In this document: positions 10,780 through 22,832 of the stretch, one piece after another
Layout: the number at the start of each line of letters is the position of its first letter
Numbering within the stretch: position 1 is the first letter of the stretch
Assembly (NCBI GenBank): GCA_032158125.1
Contig: JASKOT010000001.1
Span: 744,001-808,000 of the forward strand
Direction of reading: 5' to 3'
DNA from: Papiliotrema nemorosa
Lineage: Eukaryota; Basidiomycota; Tremellomycetes; Tremellales; Rhynchogastremaceae
Length of the DNA: 64,000 nucleotides
Translations under genes and position numbers: made by a program
The notes under the pieces: generated by a model
What the model saw: the letters and a program-made list of their open reading frames with translations, nothing else
Told to the model about the DNA's origin: nothing
Database searches by the model: none

Positions 10780-13700
10780 ATGTCATTCTTCGGATCAGAT
10801 GGTCTGGAGCATCAGTATAGGCAGCTAAAGGCGCAGTTGTCTTCAAAGGGTGAGTTATTTATCGCTCCCTGACGTTTATGAAGAGCGTTGATTGATGCCT
10901 TGCAGATGCTGAAATCACATCGATCCGTAACGAGTTGCGAAAGAAGGACGAGGATCTGGCGGAAATAAGACGATCCAAGGAGGCAGCGAGCTTCAAGGTG
11001 AGCTCTCAATCTCCATCAGGTATGGTAGCTCATGTTAGCTGGAGGAAGAGGCGGACCGAGCTCACAAGGCAGAATCAGCGCTGCAACAACGAAACACCGT
11101 CAGTTGTCTCGTATAGTAGTAAAAACATAGCTGATCTACAGGAACTCTCCAACCTACGCATGCAGCACGACAACCTCCAAGCATCGCTGCGTAACGCTAA
11201 CGATAAGCTCAAAGCTGGGGAAAAGGAGAACAGAGGCCTGCAGTACGACAATGACTCACTTGGGTCGTCTACCGCCGAGGCGAAACGCCTACAGGAAGAG
11301 CGAGACAGACTCACTGCAAAGGTGAAAGAGCTGGAAATGAAAGTGCGTCGGGCAGAAGAGGAAAAGGAGAATCGGTCGACTGCGACACACGGTATGGAAC
11401 GCTCGACAACCGATTTCTTCGGCGCAGCATTATCCCCGCTGCCCAACAACAAAAGGTCCAACAGACGGCGATCTACTTCATTATCCAGCGATAATCGAGT
11501 ATCAGAGCTAGAATCAGAATTGCAAGTTCTCCGAGCAGCTGCTGGTCCGGGTCAGATGGAGCTCGAAAAGGTTAAAACTCAGCTCGCCAACGTCAAGAAA
11601 GAGTTGGACAAGGTGACGAATGCCAAATAAGCGCTGGAGCGATCATCACAGCGAGAGATCGAGCAGATCAAATCCCTGTTAGAGGACGCGAACTTTGAGC
11701 TGGAGGACTGGAGGAGGAATGACGGGTCTGGCGGATCTGCAGCTTTGGACAAGGTCAAGAAGGCATCAGCAGCCGAGATCGAGACCTTGACGTTCAAGGT
11801 CCAATCGCTGGAGAAGGAAGTCACTGTGAGGACGGAGGAGATAGAAAGCTTGCAACGAGCAGTAGAGATTGCTGGGGCAAAAACGGCGGACCCTGCGGAG
11901 AACTTTGCTTCAGCGGCACAAATTGATGAGCTCGAGGAGAAGATCATCGTGCTCGAGTCGGAACTACGACAAGCCAAAGCCTCCGGATCGAGTGCGGCTA
12001 ACGACAAGTCGGCTAGAGTCCTTCAAAGAGAAATAAAATCTCTTCAGCGGACCATCGATGAACAAAAGGAAGAGCTGGCCGCACAAGACGAGGAGATTAC
12101 AAGACTCAACAGAGGTTTCGCCAGTGCCATACCTCTACCTGACTCGCCGGTGCTGAAGCCGACATCCGTGCCTGAGGACCTCGGGACGGTGATGGACCTG
12201 GAGCATCGGCTGAAGGAGGCCAAAGATCGACTGTTGACTGTAACGGAGGAGAGAGAGGCAGCTCAAGCAGAAGTGACAAAGCTGAGGGCGGAGCTGAACG
12301 TGAGTGTTGGTTGAGCCGCAAGACATTGCTGACCTCACAGATCTCTTCATCAGCCCGACAAGATACACAAGCCCGCCTGGAAGAGGCCAAATCCGCCCTT
12401 TGCCTCAGCGAAGGACAAGTCGATGCCCTCAAGAGCGAGATCGCCTCGATACGATGTCGTCTCGAAGAGCAACAGGAGGAAACTGCGGGTGTGAAAACGA
12501 CCCAGCAGCAAGCAGTAGCCGCAGCTGCCGAACTCCGAAGAGAGCTGGAAGAGATCAAACAGCAGAAGTCTGACCTGACGGCACTGCTGGAAGGTCGATC
12601 CCAAGATGAAGCTCAGGTCCAAGAAGCTCGAACAGCACTGAACGCGAAGGAGGAGACTGTGAGACAGCTTGAGACTCAGCTAGCAACTCTGCGACAAGAG
12701 ATCAGTGACTTGGAAAACTCGGCTAGGACTGCTAGTGCGGAGCGAGACGAGGCCTTGGCGACCAGCAACAGCAGACAGGAAGAAGTGTCGAGTCTCATGG
12801 ATCGTCTGGTAGAAGCCGAGGACAAGCTAAAGGATGCCATATCCGAGAAGAAAGCGGCCATCAAGTGAGTTGCTCAGACTACTCGCGAGAGCCTGACTGA
12901 TGTTCCTAGATCTAGCAAAGAAAAATCCCGAGTTGAGGTTGATGGGCTGAAGTTGCGCCTCGTAGATGCGCAGAAGACTCTCGAAGAGGCTGAAGCCCGA
13001 GTCGAAGCGATGCAAGAGCAGTTCCAAGAGGCATTCAAAGCCAAGCTCGACCTCGAAGCAAGCTTGAGCGAAGCTCGAGAGGAAATTGCTAATAGGTCGA
13101 CCGAGTCAGATGCAAGACACCGCGACGAGGAGCTCTTCGATCACAAGGAAGTTGTCGAGAAGCTGCAGGTCAAATTGGACTCGGAACGGGCAGAGCACGC
13201 AAAGGAGATGGAATCGGCAACATTTGTGCTCACTAAGGATCTGGAGGAAGCTCGAGCGGAAGTTTCGAGTCTGACATTGTCGACAAAGGCTGCAGAACAG
13301 GCCAAGAAAAACCTTCGGCTGGCGGAGGAAAAGATCATGCGCTTGCGAGCTGAACGAGACGATCTCAGGACGAGTTTCAGTTTCGTCACTCACGAGCAGC
13401 GATTTACCTCTCAAGAGGCTGTCAAGCATCGACAAGCCCTCGACGCTGCACGAGCCCTACTGGACAGCCGATCACAAGCCCTCGCGGTCTTGGAAAAGGA
13501 GCATGCGGAGACGGAACAGGTCTCCTCGCGAATGGAGTCGGAGCTGGCGGAAGCTACTAGCAGTCGCGATGCTCTAATGGACAAAGTGGCGGAGCTGGAG
13601 ACGAAACTCAAGGGCAGTATGGAAGAGCATGCCGTCCAAGCGGAACAATCAGGCGATCTCGTTTCCCGACTTGCGCTTGCACAGTCCAAGGCATCGCGGG

Positions 13701-16297
13701 CGGAAGCAGAGCTGGCGAAATCGCGTAAAGCCTGCAAAGAGCTCGAGGATCGGTTGGATCGGGTACAGGCTCGACTCGATGCCAAGCGGGAGATGGATAT
13801 GGTGGCCGAGTCTTTCGGGTCACCGATCTCGAACAGAATCAACGGGGACGAACGACCCGGATCTTCCCTAGGACACCGTCGAAGGCGATCTGGCGTCGCA
13901 TCATCAATGATGGACATGATCGAGGAGCTCAAGGTGGAGAAAGCAGACCTCGTGGGCAGGATCTCAAGGAGAGACGGTAAGTCTGATGATTTTGCAGAAA
14001 GCTCGCTAATGGCAGCGCGAGTGAATGGCCTCCTTGTGGAGCTCAAACAAGCGCAGGCAAATCTTCGTCTCGCGGAGGAAGCGGCGATGGAGAACTGTGA
14101 AGACAAGGAGTCTCTTACTCAAGAACTGAGCGGAGCGCAACGCTCGCTCGAAAGCATTTCTGCTGAACTCGTGGATGTCAGCAAATCTCTGGCGGCAAAG
14201 ACTCAGGAGCTCGCAATCCAACATCAGACTTCGCAAGATCTTCGGCAGCAGGTTGAGGCTGCGGAGCTTGCGCTTGTATCCGCACGATCTGATACGCGAG
14301 TTCAGGAGCGATCACGACAGGAAGTCATTATCGCCCTCGCTGAGGCTTACAGGGTCGCCAGGCGACAGCAGCAAACGCAATCATCAAGTGCCGTGGCTCT
14401 GAAAGAAGCGGACTCTACGGTTGAAAGGTTAGAGAATGATGTTACAGCTGCCTTTTCCTCGGCCAAAGGTCGCATCGTGCAAATGTCGGTTGAGATCGAA
14501 CGTCTCTCATCTCAATTGGCCGGTACTCGCACCGACCTCGAATCGATCCAGGCCCGAGAGGCGAGTGCACGGGCCGAACTCGACATCGCCAAATCTTCCT
14601 TGCTTCAAACCACTAATCGCCTCGAGCAAGCCGAGGAAACCAATCGGCAATTACAGTTATCGGCAGAGAAGGCCGTTCAATTGCAAAACGATCTCGGCAC
14701 CGCGAACAGCGCATTGCGAGATCGACAGGGAGATGTCGAGACTCTGCTGGAGAAGCTCGCCTCGGCAGAGAAGAACAGAGGCGCGATCGAAGCAGATGCT
14801 TCGGCTCACGAGGCGGTTTGCGCGGAACTCGAAGCGGTAAAGGCAGAAAGGTCATCCTTGGCAAGCGAGAGAAATGCCTTGATCGACAGTCTAGCGGCTC
14901 TCGAGTCATCCATCGACGAGATGGAGGCGAAACATAGAACGTCTTCAGAGGCTTCAGCGGCAGATCACCAGGCGGAGGTGGAGCGGCTGGTCGCTGCCAA
15001 AGCGGAACTCCAGAGTCAGATGGAGATGACCTCGGAAAAGCACGTCGAGATTGAGACCAAGCTCGCCGAGCTGGTGCAGTCCTTACAAAGTAAAGAAGCT
15101 CGAATCGCCGCCTTGGAGTCCCGACACAAGGATGATCAGGCAACCATCGAAGGCATGCAAACGCGCACAGAAGAGCTGCAAGGACAGGAGTCGACAAACG
15201 AGCATCTCAAGGTCCAGCTGCAGCTCGAGCAGGATAGGAGTGCGGAATTACGAGCTGCCATCTCTGAACTCGAGAATTCATCGACAACGCTCCGCCAGAC
15301 GCGAGAGGACCTGCAGTCCACGGTCGAGAAGCTCCAGGACAAGATTGCTGATCTCGAGATATCCGCCAGTCTCGAGCTTGCAAAGAGCGACGATCTCGGT
15401 CGAAAGATTGAACAGCTCGAGCAGGACCTTGCCTGGAGTCGAGAAGCTTCTGAATCCGCGCGAGAGGAGTCCAGCATATCTGCAGCAAGAATCGCTCAAT
15501 TGTCGATTGACCTCTCGACTGCAAAGGAAGCGCTGGTTGTGGCCAGTGCTGAAGCCTCGCACGCCCAAAAACTGGTGACCGAGCTTCAAAATGACGTTGC
15601 ACAGCTGCAAGGCGAAAATACCACGCTGCAGAATCGACTTGAAGCCTCTGTGTCTTCAGGACCGTCCACCTCCGAAGATGCAACTGCCCTCCAGGATCTC
15701 CAAGAGCGCGTTATTGGTGAGCGATCTTTAACCTGATTCTCGAACGTCGCTGATTGAGCAGAACTCGAGGCTGCCCTCACTCTGAAGGTACAAGAGGTCG
15801 ACGACGCGGATGACAAGGTTCGCGAAGTGTACAAGGAGAAGTCGAAGCTCGAGAAGAAGGTGGCCAAGCTGCAACGGCAGATGGCATCTGCGACAACAAC
15901 CCCAGAGACCGTCGCCAACACCGCTGCAAACCGAAGCATCCCTGTTCCCACAGAAATGCCCCCACCTTCAACGATTCGATCTGCTAGTGTTGCTCTCACA
16001 CCACAGAGCGTTGTATCTGCCCCGTCGCCACGACACCCCCTTCGGCCGGTGAACGTGTTCGAGCCTAAACCATCTCCAGGCGGATTGAAGCGGGCTCGAG
16101 AGGAAAAACTGGACGAGAAGCCCTTGCCCGCCGACTGCATTCTGCTGCCACCTGCACAGTTGACCAAGACTGTGCCAAGGACCTTTCCCCCAATCGGCAT
16201 GAAACGAGATCACCATGCACATCCGATTACTGCGAGTCAACCGATCCAACCTAGAATGAGCATTTTTACGGAGAATGAGAATATGAGGAGTGTATAA
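10780..16297 (+). CDS. Giant coiled-coil protein with an in-frame TAA (unrecognised)
   Basis: Seven exons (introns 10850-10905, 10998-11038, 11099-11141, 12300-12340, 12865-12909, 15717-15761) give about 1748 residues if the in-frame TAA at 11628-11630 is passed over. If the stop is used, the product is only 236 residues. Almost the whole protein is heptad coiled coil rich in Glu, Lys, Leu, Ala and Arg. A basic Ser-rich patch (NKRSNRRRSTSLSS) lies near residue 180, a second basic patch (GHRRRRSGVASS) lies in the middle, and a Pro/Ser-rich tail contains GGLKRAREEK. No enzymatic domain is visible. The start is ATG followed by SFFGSDGLEHQYRQL. It resembles long structural coiled-coil proteins (cytoskeletal, spindle-pole or Golgi tethers), but I cannot name the family. 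The uninterrupted frame on both sides of the stop argues against an old pseudogene. Confidence 0.75.
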
Positions 16298-16562
16298 TGG
16301 CCCGGATGATCTGTGACGGGTGTGGATTGGGTGTATTAACATGGGTGCCTTGACCCTATACGTCTCTTGCACGGTATTGTGACGGACATGGATGATCTAC
16401 ATGTATCAGTATCTTAGGTGTCTCCGATCTTGGGTGAGCTCTCTCTCTGAACGAGTGTTTTCGCCACCCGAGGGCTCCTTTTAGCTGCACCATTTTGCTA
16501 TCCCACATATCATCTCCTCGACCATATCTTGTCGCCTCGACGGCTCAAGTCAAGCTGGAGGC

Positions 16563-17378
16563 ATGGCGACACCCATGTCTTCCCAATCTGGATCACATTT
16601 TACTCCTCAACGAGATTACCCCTCGGATCCCACCATGTCTCATCTGCTCGCCTTGCCTCCTCTACTCCAACCGATCTCCCCTCCTCTCGCCGCACTACAT
16701 CTCGCTCGAGTTCGGCTACTACTTGATATCCCAACGACCAGTACTGCAGGAGCGATCACCGAGTGGTGGTGTCATGCATGTGGTGGTCTCCGTGAGGGTC
16801 TAGGAGGAACGGGTGGGAGTGATCGCAAAGGCAAATCGAGGGGCAAGAGGAAAAATCCGTCAAAGAAGGTTATAGGGGAGAAGAGGAGAGGTGCGGTCTG
16901 TACGAATTGCGGAGAGAGGTTCAAGAGGATGAAATCGGATAAAGCGGATTTGGGGTCTTTCCCTTCAGCTAGGATCGCTGCGAGAAAGGCAAGGGGAGGG
17001 GCAGTGAGACAGGAGGGGGATCCTTTTGTGGATAAGACAAGGCAAACGAGTGGTCAAACGAATGACGAGTCGATGGACATCGACACGCCGCCGGCGAGCT
17101 CAACTGGCGTGATACATACGGGATCCACATCGATGTCGGTGGTCTCAGGCGAAAGTATAACTGCGACAAAGGTGGAAGACACTAGACGACCCATCTTCAA
17201 CAGGGTCAAAGATACCGAACCGAATTTACCGACTTATCCACCTCCAGCATCGTCTTCTTCGGGATCACCTGAGAAATCTAAAAAGAGAAAGAAGAAGTCG
17301 GGCTTGGCGAAATTGTTGGCGGAGAACAAGGAGAGGGCCGCAGCGCAAAACTTGGGCGGGTCTTGGGGTCTCGGTTGA
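16563..17378 (+). CDS. RNase P/MRP subunit of the Rpr2/Rpp21/SNM1 family
   Basis: A single exon of 271 residues. Seen: an N-terminal helical region (LPPLLQPISPPLAALHLARV) followed by a zinc-ribbon-like pair, WWCHACGG and CTNCGERFKR, about 45 residues apart, with a Lys/Arg-rich insert between them; then a low-complexity Ser/Thr region and a basic C-terminus with KKSGLAKLLAENKERAAA. In this family four cysteines bind zinc and the protein binds the RNA of RNase P (tRNA 5' processing) or RNase MRP (rRNA processing). Whether this is the Rpr2/Rpp21 or the Snm1 member cannot be decided from the motif alone. It lies 265 bases downstream of the coiled-coil gene on the same strand. Confidence 0.72.
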   Translation: MATPMSSQSGSHFTPQRDYPSDPTMSHLLALPPLLQPISPPLAALHLARVRLLLDIPTTSTAGAITEWWCHACGGLREGLGGTGGSDRKGKSRGKRKNPSKKVIGEKRRGAVCTNCGERFKRMKSDKADLGSFPSARIAARKARGGAVRQEGDPFVDKTRQTSGQTNDESMDIDTPPASSTGVIHTGSTSMSVVSGESITATKVEDTRRPIFNRVKDTEPNLPTYPPPASSSSGSPEKSKKRKKKSGLAKLLAENKERAAAQNLGGSWGLG

Positions 17379-17641
17379 GGGAGATTGGTTTGATACTTCA
17401 CTGACGAGGAAGGAGGTTGTTGCTATTTTGACATTGTATCTAGTCTTTGATCGAGCCAGGTTGTATATCTCATGTATCTCCCAAGTCTACCAACGTCCTG
17501 CTCATTCTATACGACAGACAAGATGCGTTGTCGCTGTCGAGACAGGCCTGCTCATCACCGGCGGAACCAAATAGACCGACCAGGAAGGCATGGATTCACC
17601 ACTGTCAAACGACCTCTCATCTACATTCATCTTATCATTTC

Positions 17642-19132
17642 ATGTCACTCAACCATGTCGTCAACAATCTCATACGAGCTGCGGCGTCGATTCCACAGAA
17701 CATCTCCGATACCGATCTAGATAAACATGTCGCGCAGCTTCTGGCCAATGAGGCAAAGGCTAAAGAGAAGAGTTGGTCCGAGTTGGGTCTGGGCGCGTAC
17801 CTCGGTCGAGGATCGTATGTCATTATCTTTCTCCCGCACAACAGCACACAAAACGACATTCACCCATGAAGAAGATATGGGACGGAGCTGACTCGATGTA
17901 GACCCGATCCAAACGCTCCAAAGCCCAACAAGCGTTTCTTAGCTTCGGTGATTCGAAATGTCGATGGACACAACGCAGCGGTTATCCGAGTGCAAAATCA
18001 AGCAGCCAGAGAAGCCAGGGAAGAAAGAAGAGGGGAGAATTCGAGAAATGCAGCTGCGTCCGCGGCGAGTCGACTGTTTGGGGGCGCTATGAGGGGTCTA
18101 CAGAAGGATGAGCGGGATAGGTCTAGGCGATCTGGAGGATCCAGGATGAGAGGTTGGGATGAGGAGTACGAGGAGGATCGAAGGGGCGCACGGGATAGGG
18201 AAGACGAGAGGAGGCCAAGGCGGTACGGCGAGGAAGATAGACACGACGGTAACAGGTCGGTGAGGTCGCCCAGGGGTCACAGGTCGACCGGGGATGAGCA
18301 CTATCCAAGGAGGAGGGAGCGAGAAAGGGGTCATGAAGGATCAGACGATAGGAGGTGGAGCCATCGGCCAAGATCACGCTCCAGATCCCGTTCGAGAGAA
18401 AAGAGGAGAAGACGCCATGAGGAAGATGAAGAGCAAGCGGGGGTGAAGCCTAGCAAGACCGACGTAGAGGAGAGGTTTCGGAATGACCATGATCACCGGC
18501 ATCAAGACAAGTCACCCAAGAAGCGTGATAATCACGAGACGAAACGAGACAAATACGCCAAATACGACGAAATGTACGACAAGAAACGACCCCCTCCACC
18601 TCCAGCAGATCTCCCTCCGCCATCGCCCTCTCCGCCGCCTCCTCCGCCACGGATTTCTCGAATGGACAAGTATTTCGAGACGGAGTACGACCCCAGATTG
18701 GACTACGGGGACATACCAGCTACCGGGCCTGTTGTGGATGTTGCCTGGGATAATATGCTTGCGATCTTGAAAGAAAGAGGTCAAAAGGTGAGGAGCAGAT
18801 CGTGTGCTAGGTGCCCCGCTGATCCGTAGCGACGGGTCAGATCCCCTGGGTTGTTTGACGATGAGCCGGTCGTCCCTGTCCGTACGACCATACGAGATAC
18901 ATCGCCGGATATCGACATGAGAAAGTATGAAAAGGCTGAGAAGAAAAAACGTAAAGAGGAAAGGAGGAAACGTAGGGCGGGCAGCGACGAGAGTGAAGAT
19001 GAACGACGTCGAAGAAAGGAGAAGAAGGCAAAGGAGAGCGCTACTGTCACTGCACCAGCCGATGGAGATGGATTGTTCGACATGAAGTATACTGCGCAAG
19101 GCGCAACGAGGGAGTGGGACAAGGGGAAATAG
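17642..19132 (+). CDS. Arg/Ser-rich protein, probable RNA-processing factor (unrecognised)
   Basis: Three exons (17642-17814, 17902-18787, 18830-19132) give 453 residues. The N-terminus (MSLNHVVNNLIRAAASIPQN, then a short acidic and helical segment and KPNKRFLASVIRNVDGHN) looks folded and conserved. The middle is dominated by Arg, Asp and Glu with RS/RD dipeptides (RPRSRSRSRSREKRRRR). A polyproline stretch precedes a motif around YDPRLDYGDIP, and the tail is Lys/Arg-rich, ending DMKYTAQGATREWDKGK. RS/RD domains are typical of nuclear splicing and mRNA-processing proteins, so a nuclear RNA-related role is inferred. The open frame extends upstream of 17642, but no other in-frame ATG precedes this one. 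The start is therefore the best supported. Confidence 0.72.
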
Positions 19133-19254
19133 GGCACTACAGATGAAATCGACGAGCGCGACGTTTTGGTGCGGACTTCGGCATATGGCGTGAGATCCAC
19201 CGGATAGCATATCTAGGATTACGGATACTGTATGTACAGATTCTTGCATTATCA

Positions 19255-20044
19255 TCATGCCATTCCGACCCATGATTTGACGACCTGTAGAGTCAGATTA
19301 AGCTAAGATTTCGATCTGCGACTTACCGTTCGAGCATACGGCACATAACTGAGAGAATACTACGATGGTCAGCTTGGCTCATGCGTCTCTACCCTGTCGC
19401 CTTACCCATAGATACGCCAAGTATTGGACCTGGAGAATCAGATCATTTCACAAGAGGTATATGCGATGCTCACAATGACGAACACAATACACAGTATCGC
19501 TGGTAACACAAACGCAGAGACAAAGCACATTGCGACTGAAGCGAAGAGCAAGACTGTCGCTACCACTCGAACGGGTTTGAACATTTTCTCAAGTTGTGTC
19601 TTGAAGCCGCTAAATTGTCAGCGGGGATTTGAAAGACACGAACTAGAGAGCTCACATGAGAAAACCGGTACCGAGGAGTGAGAGGATTGTGCCTACGCCA
19701 AAGAGCGCTGGGGGGTTAGCGGTCCGAGTTACTGCATACTGGGGGGTAATCACTGGCAAAAGCGCCTGTAGCACCAAGGAAGAGTAGAATAGCTCCCAGA
19801 AGGGAGACTCCTAGTCCACCCACGAAACCTGCTCGTCAGCATTGTGTCGCGCTGGTCGATGCGGAACGAACATGCTGCGAAACCGCCTAGACGCTGATAT
19901 CTAGTCAGACCCAATCCAGAGTAAGCCGGCTTGTTCTGGGACCGTGAGCATCTAGATCCCTCACAGCCTTTGCGAGGCGAGTCAGTATTGACTCACCCCT
20001 CCGAAGATGATATCGTCAGTCTGCTCATCGATATCTTCGGGCAT
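19255..20044 (-). CDS. SFT2: SFT2-type Golgi vesicle transport protein
   Basis: Eight exons (20044-19997, 19935-19872, 19828-19754, 19707-19656, 19609-19474, 19429-19406, 19359-19327, 19284-19255) keep phase and encode 153 residues, close to the family norm. Four hydrophobic helices are visible: LGGFAACFVGGLGVSLLGAI region, FGVGTILSLLGTGFL, VVATVLLFASVAMCFVSAFV and AILCIVFVIVQYLAYLW. The family signatures are GFKTQLEKMFKPVRVVAT between helices 2 and 3 and WYSLSYVPYARTVVKSWV near the end. SFT2/GOT1 proteins are Golgi and endosomal membrane proteins that help vesicles fuse with the Golgi, working with syntaxins such as Sed5. One exon is 24 nt and two others are 30-33 nt. It shares a 281-base divergent promoter with the THOC5-like gene. 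Confidence 0.93.
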
Positions 20045-20325
20045 CAGCGGAAGTGCGGATGAGTTCGGGACCAAGTTTGCACACACTGAACCACCCTTTC
20101 GGCATCTTGTTCGACTATTCAGATCTACTTCTTGCTGTTTTGATGAATGCAGAGCGAGCACTGGGTGCGAATGCCGTGGAGAGTCGACAAGGATGGTGGA
20201 CTGGGCGGACCAAAGTCAAAAGAAAGTCACTCGGGGGAGACGCGTTCGCAGCGCGGAATCAAATTTCATCTGGACCCCTCTGTTTCAGACTTGCACCCCT
20301 TCTCTCACTCTCTGCACTCACCACC

Positions 20326-21174
20326 ATGGTAGCTCCAAGAGATATATCAGATCAACCATCAGCTATCGATCCTCTAGTCCTCCTTCCCTTACCCAAACAT
20401 CTCCCCTCTCCACCGACAGAAGACCTTCAAGTCCTCGTTTCTGCCTTTCACGATGTTCTCAATGGCCGATCATCCATCCCCATCTCGGTGCTCACATCTC
20501 AACTACGACTCGTCACTCGCAATTCGCATGCTTTGCTCAATGCCTCAAGGAGCGGTACGGCAGAAATGAGATTTGAACTGGATAACGTGGATACGGAGCT
20601 GAGAGGGGTGGAGTATGAGTTGAATCGGGTCAGAGAGGAGATTGCGAAATGTGAAGATTACTCGTGAGTCATCGCGCCCTCACTCGGGGCTGAAGGATAG
20701 CCCGGCATATAGGGATCTGGATATACCAGATGTGGAGACTTTCAAGTCGACTGCATCCCCTGATGTTCTCGCTTCTCTGCGTAGGTTACGGCAGGACTAC
20801 CATATGCTCATGATCAGCTCCAGACGATGACGAGGGATACGAGAACGCCTTGACTATCGCGAGGCTGGAAAAAGAGCTGGCGGATGTGGAAGAGTGAGCT
20901 GCAACGATCAGACTCGTGATGTGAACTGACTGTCTAGACGGCAAGAGACGGTAGCTCGGTTGACTAAAGAACGGGACGCGATCATCAGGTCGAACAAGGA
21001 GATCAAGATGAAGTTTGCAACGACGGACACCTACCTCACAGACTACGCTAGGGTGAGCAACAGGTTCTTGTGAGGTTGGTTGATCAATGCTGATGCTGTT
21101 CCTAGAGCACGACAATTATCGCTCGAAAAGTCAGCGAGATTGTTGCTCAACCAGCGGCACCTTCGACCAGCTAG
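20326..21174 (+). CDS. THO complex subunit 5-like protein
   Basis: Five exons (20326-20663, 20701-20780, 20824-20893, 20938-21052, 21106-21174) give 223 residues. After a Pro-rich N-terminus there is a helical domain with ELRGVEYELNRVREEIAKCE followed by a YRDLDIPDVETF block, then a coiled coil (LEKELADVEERQETVARLTK). The pattern of a helix ending in EI-x-KC, then an aromatic and acidic segment with a (V/L)xxF element, resembles THOC5/Fms-interacting proteins, though this protein is much shorter than animal THOC5. THO couples transcription to mRNA packaging and export. THOC7/Mft1-like coiled-coil subunits are an alternative. Confidence 0.6.
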
Positions 21175-21380
21175 CAGTCTTCGCATCCTGTTCCTCAGAA
21201 CAGGCCGTCCTAGTAATGTATTTTAGAAAACGGCTCATCAGCCTTAATGTAATCCATGCTCACCATAAGGCTTGTATGTAAGAAATACACCAATGCTCGA
21301 TTCGTAAGATATTGCATGCAAAGATATATCTACAAAGGCTTTCCGATATGATACAATACTAATCCACCGTACGATATTAC

Positions 21381-22832
21381 TCAGTCTAGCTTCTTGTTGG
21401 TTGGCTTGCCATTCGGCTTGGGCCTGTTCGGACGAATTTCCAGTGGTATATCCGGGTTGACTGGAGTCGACACTGCTGAGGATCGTCTAGAGGACGAAGC
21501 AGAGTTCCCTCCGCCGAAATCCATCGAGAGCTTTGGTCGCGACTTTTGTTTCCCGAGTGTTGACACGGTTGAGTACTGATTCGGAGGCGGAGGGATGGTG
21601 AAAAACGATGTGATTCTATCCGTAATGGCCGTTGTGGATATGGAGGAAGTGAGCAAGGTAGAGGAAGAGGTATTTGGCCGAATCTTGACAAAGTTGGATT
21701 TGGGCGGTGGAGGAGGTTTGTCTGGTTGATACGGCGGTGGTAGAGTAGACAAATCATTCGATATGCTAGGTCCTGCCTGACGCATAGATGTCGACCGACG
21801 GATCTCTCGTTCGAGTGAGACACGTCGCATATCCTGTTCGAGGGATCTCCTCCCATCCGGCGGTTTCTGAGGTCGAGGGAAGAAACGTAATTGCGAATTG
21901 GGTATTCTCACTACGTCGACAATACGTTGTTCCGGTTCGTCCGAGTCTCTTTCGAGAAGTGTGGGTCGGATCGAATCCATCGATTCGCGCTCGTAGATTG
22001 TATTGGTGGAAGACATGAAAGAATTGGCTGGGGAATTTTCCGCCCAATCGTCTAAATCCCCCCAGCCGTTACTGCTCCCACTGGCGTTTGATGTCTCATC
22101 AAAAGGGCTTGTAGCCTGTGGAGATCGGATAGGAGTCTTGCCCTTGCGATTGGAGGAGGTTTTGGGTACAAGAGTTATTTGTCCTGGACCTGGACCGCGA
22201 ACAAACGTCTCGCTGGCTTTGTTCCATTTGCACGCTTCTATCGGGACGTATAGATGAGTTCGAAGATGGACCGAATCAGACGCCCAGAGTTTGTTGATCT
22301 TGCGTAGAGTAGGGAGCTACAAATGAGTCGAGTCCGAGAATGGTCAAAGTGAGGCTCACATCTATACCGTAGAGCAAAGCGATACCCGCCAGCGACTCTG
22401 AGGGTTTGATCTGGCCATGAGCACATTAGAGCTAGAGCTTCAGCCACTCACATGATGTACCAGCACCTCTACCTCGGAACTCCCTTCTGTCGGTGTCATT
22501 CTCAAAAGATCCAAACTTCCTCTATTACTCCCCGAACTTTGACTTGCTCCCCCACTCTTGCTCGATTCTGCCAGCTCCGCAACCTGCCTCTCGGTTTCCG
22601 ACGTAAGACGGCGTAACGTCGGCCGACTAACATCACTCTGCTCGTCTTCATCTCTATCTACATGCTTCCCTTCTAATGGATGAACAGCATGCTTGCCCAC
22701 CAATGAGCGTCGTGCAGTGGGTATCGACACCCGCGAAGGGGAACCGGGCGTGTCATTACCGTTGGTCGAGGTCGATTCGGGTTCATTCGGCCAAGGATCG
22801 TCCCATAGATCTAGATCGATGATCTGGGACAT
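21381..22832 (-). CDS. Intracellular LysM-domain protein
   Basis: Three exons (22832-22452, 22410-22360, 22316-21381) give 455 residues. The LysM module is split over all three exons: EVEVLVHH, then IKPSESLAGIALLYGID, then LPTLRKINKLWASDSVHLRTHLYVP (about residues 122-168). There is no signal peptide. The N-terminus (MSQIIDLDLWDDPW) is acidic, and the rest is Ser/Pro-rich and probably disordered, with PPPYQPDKPPPPPK. Cytosolic LysM proteins of this layout exist in fungi and animals (LYSMD type); their ligand is not established. It is head-to-head with the small gene at 23043 across 210 bases and converges with the THOC5-like gene. Confidence 0.85.

Noticed and set aside
11613..11651. A 39-nt intron that would remove the in-frame TAA of the coiled-coil gene
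   Set aside because: GT and AG are present, but there is no branch-like CTNAC, and removing 13 codons breaks a heptad register that is otherwise continuous.
17447..17641. Upstream extension of the RS-rich protein frame
   Set aside because: Open but without an in-frame ATG; low-complexity leader-like sequence.
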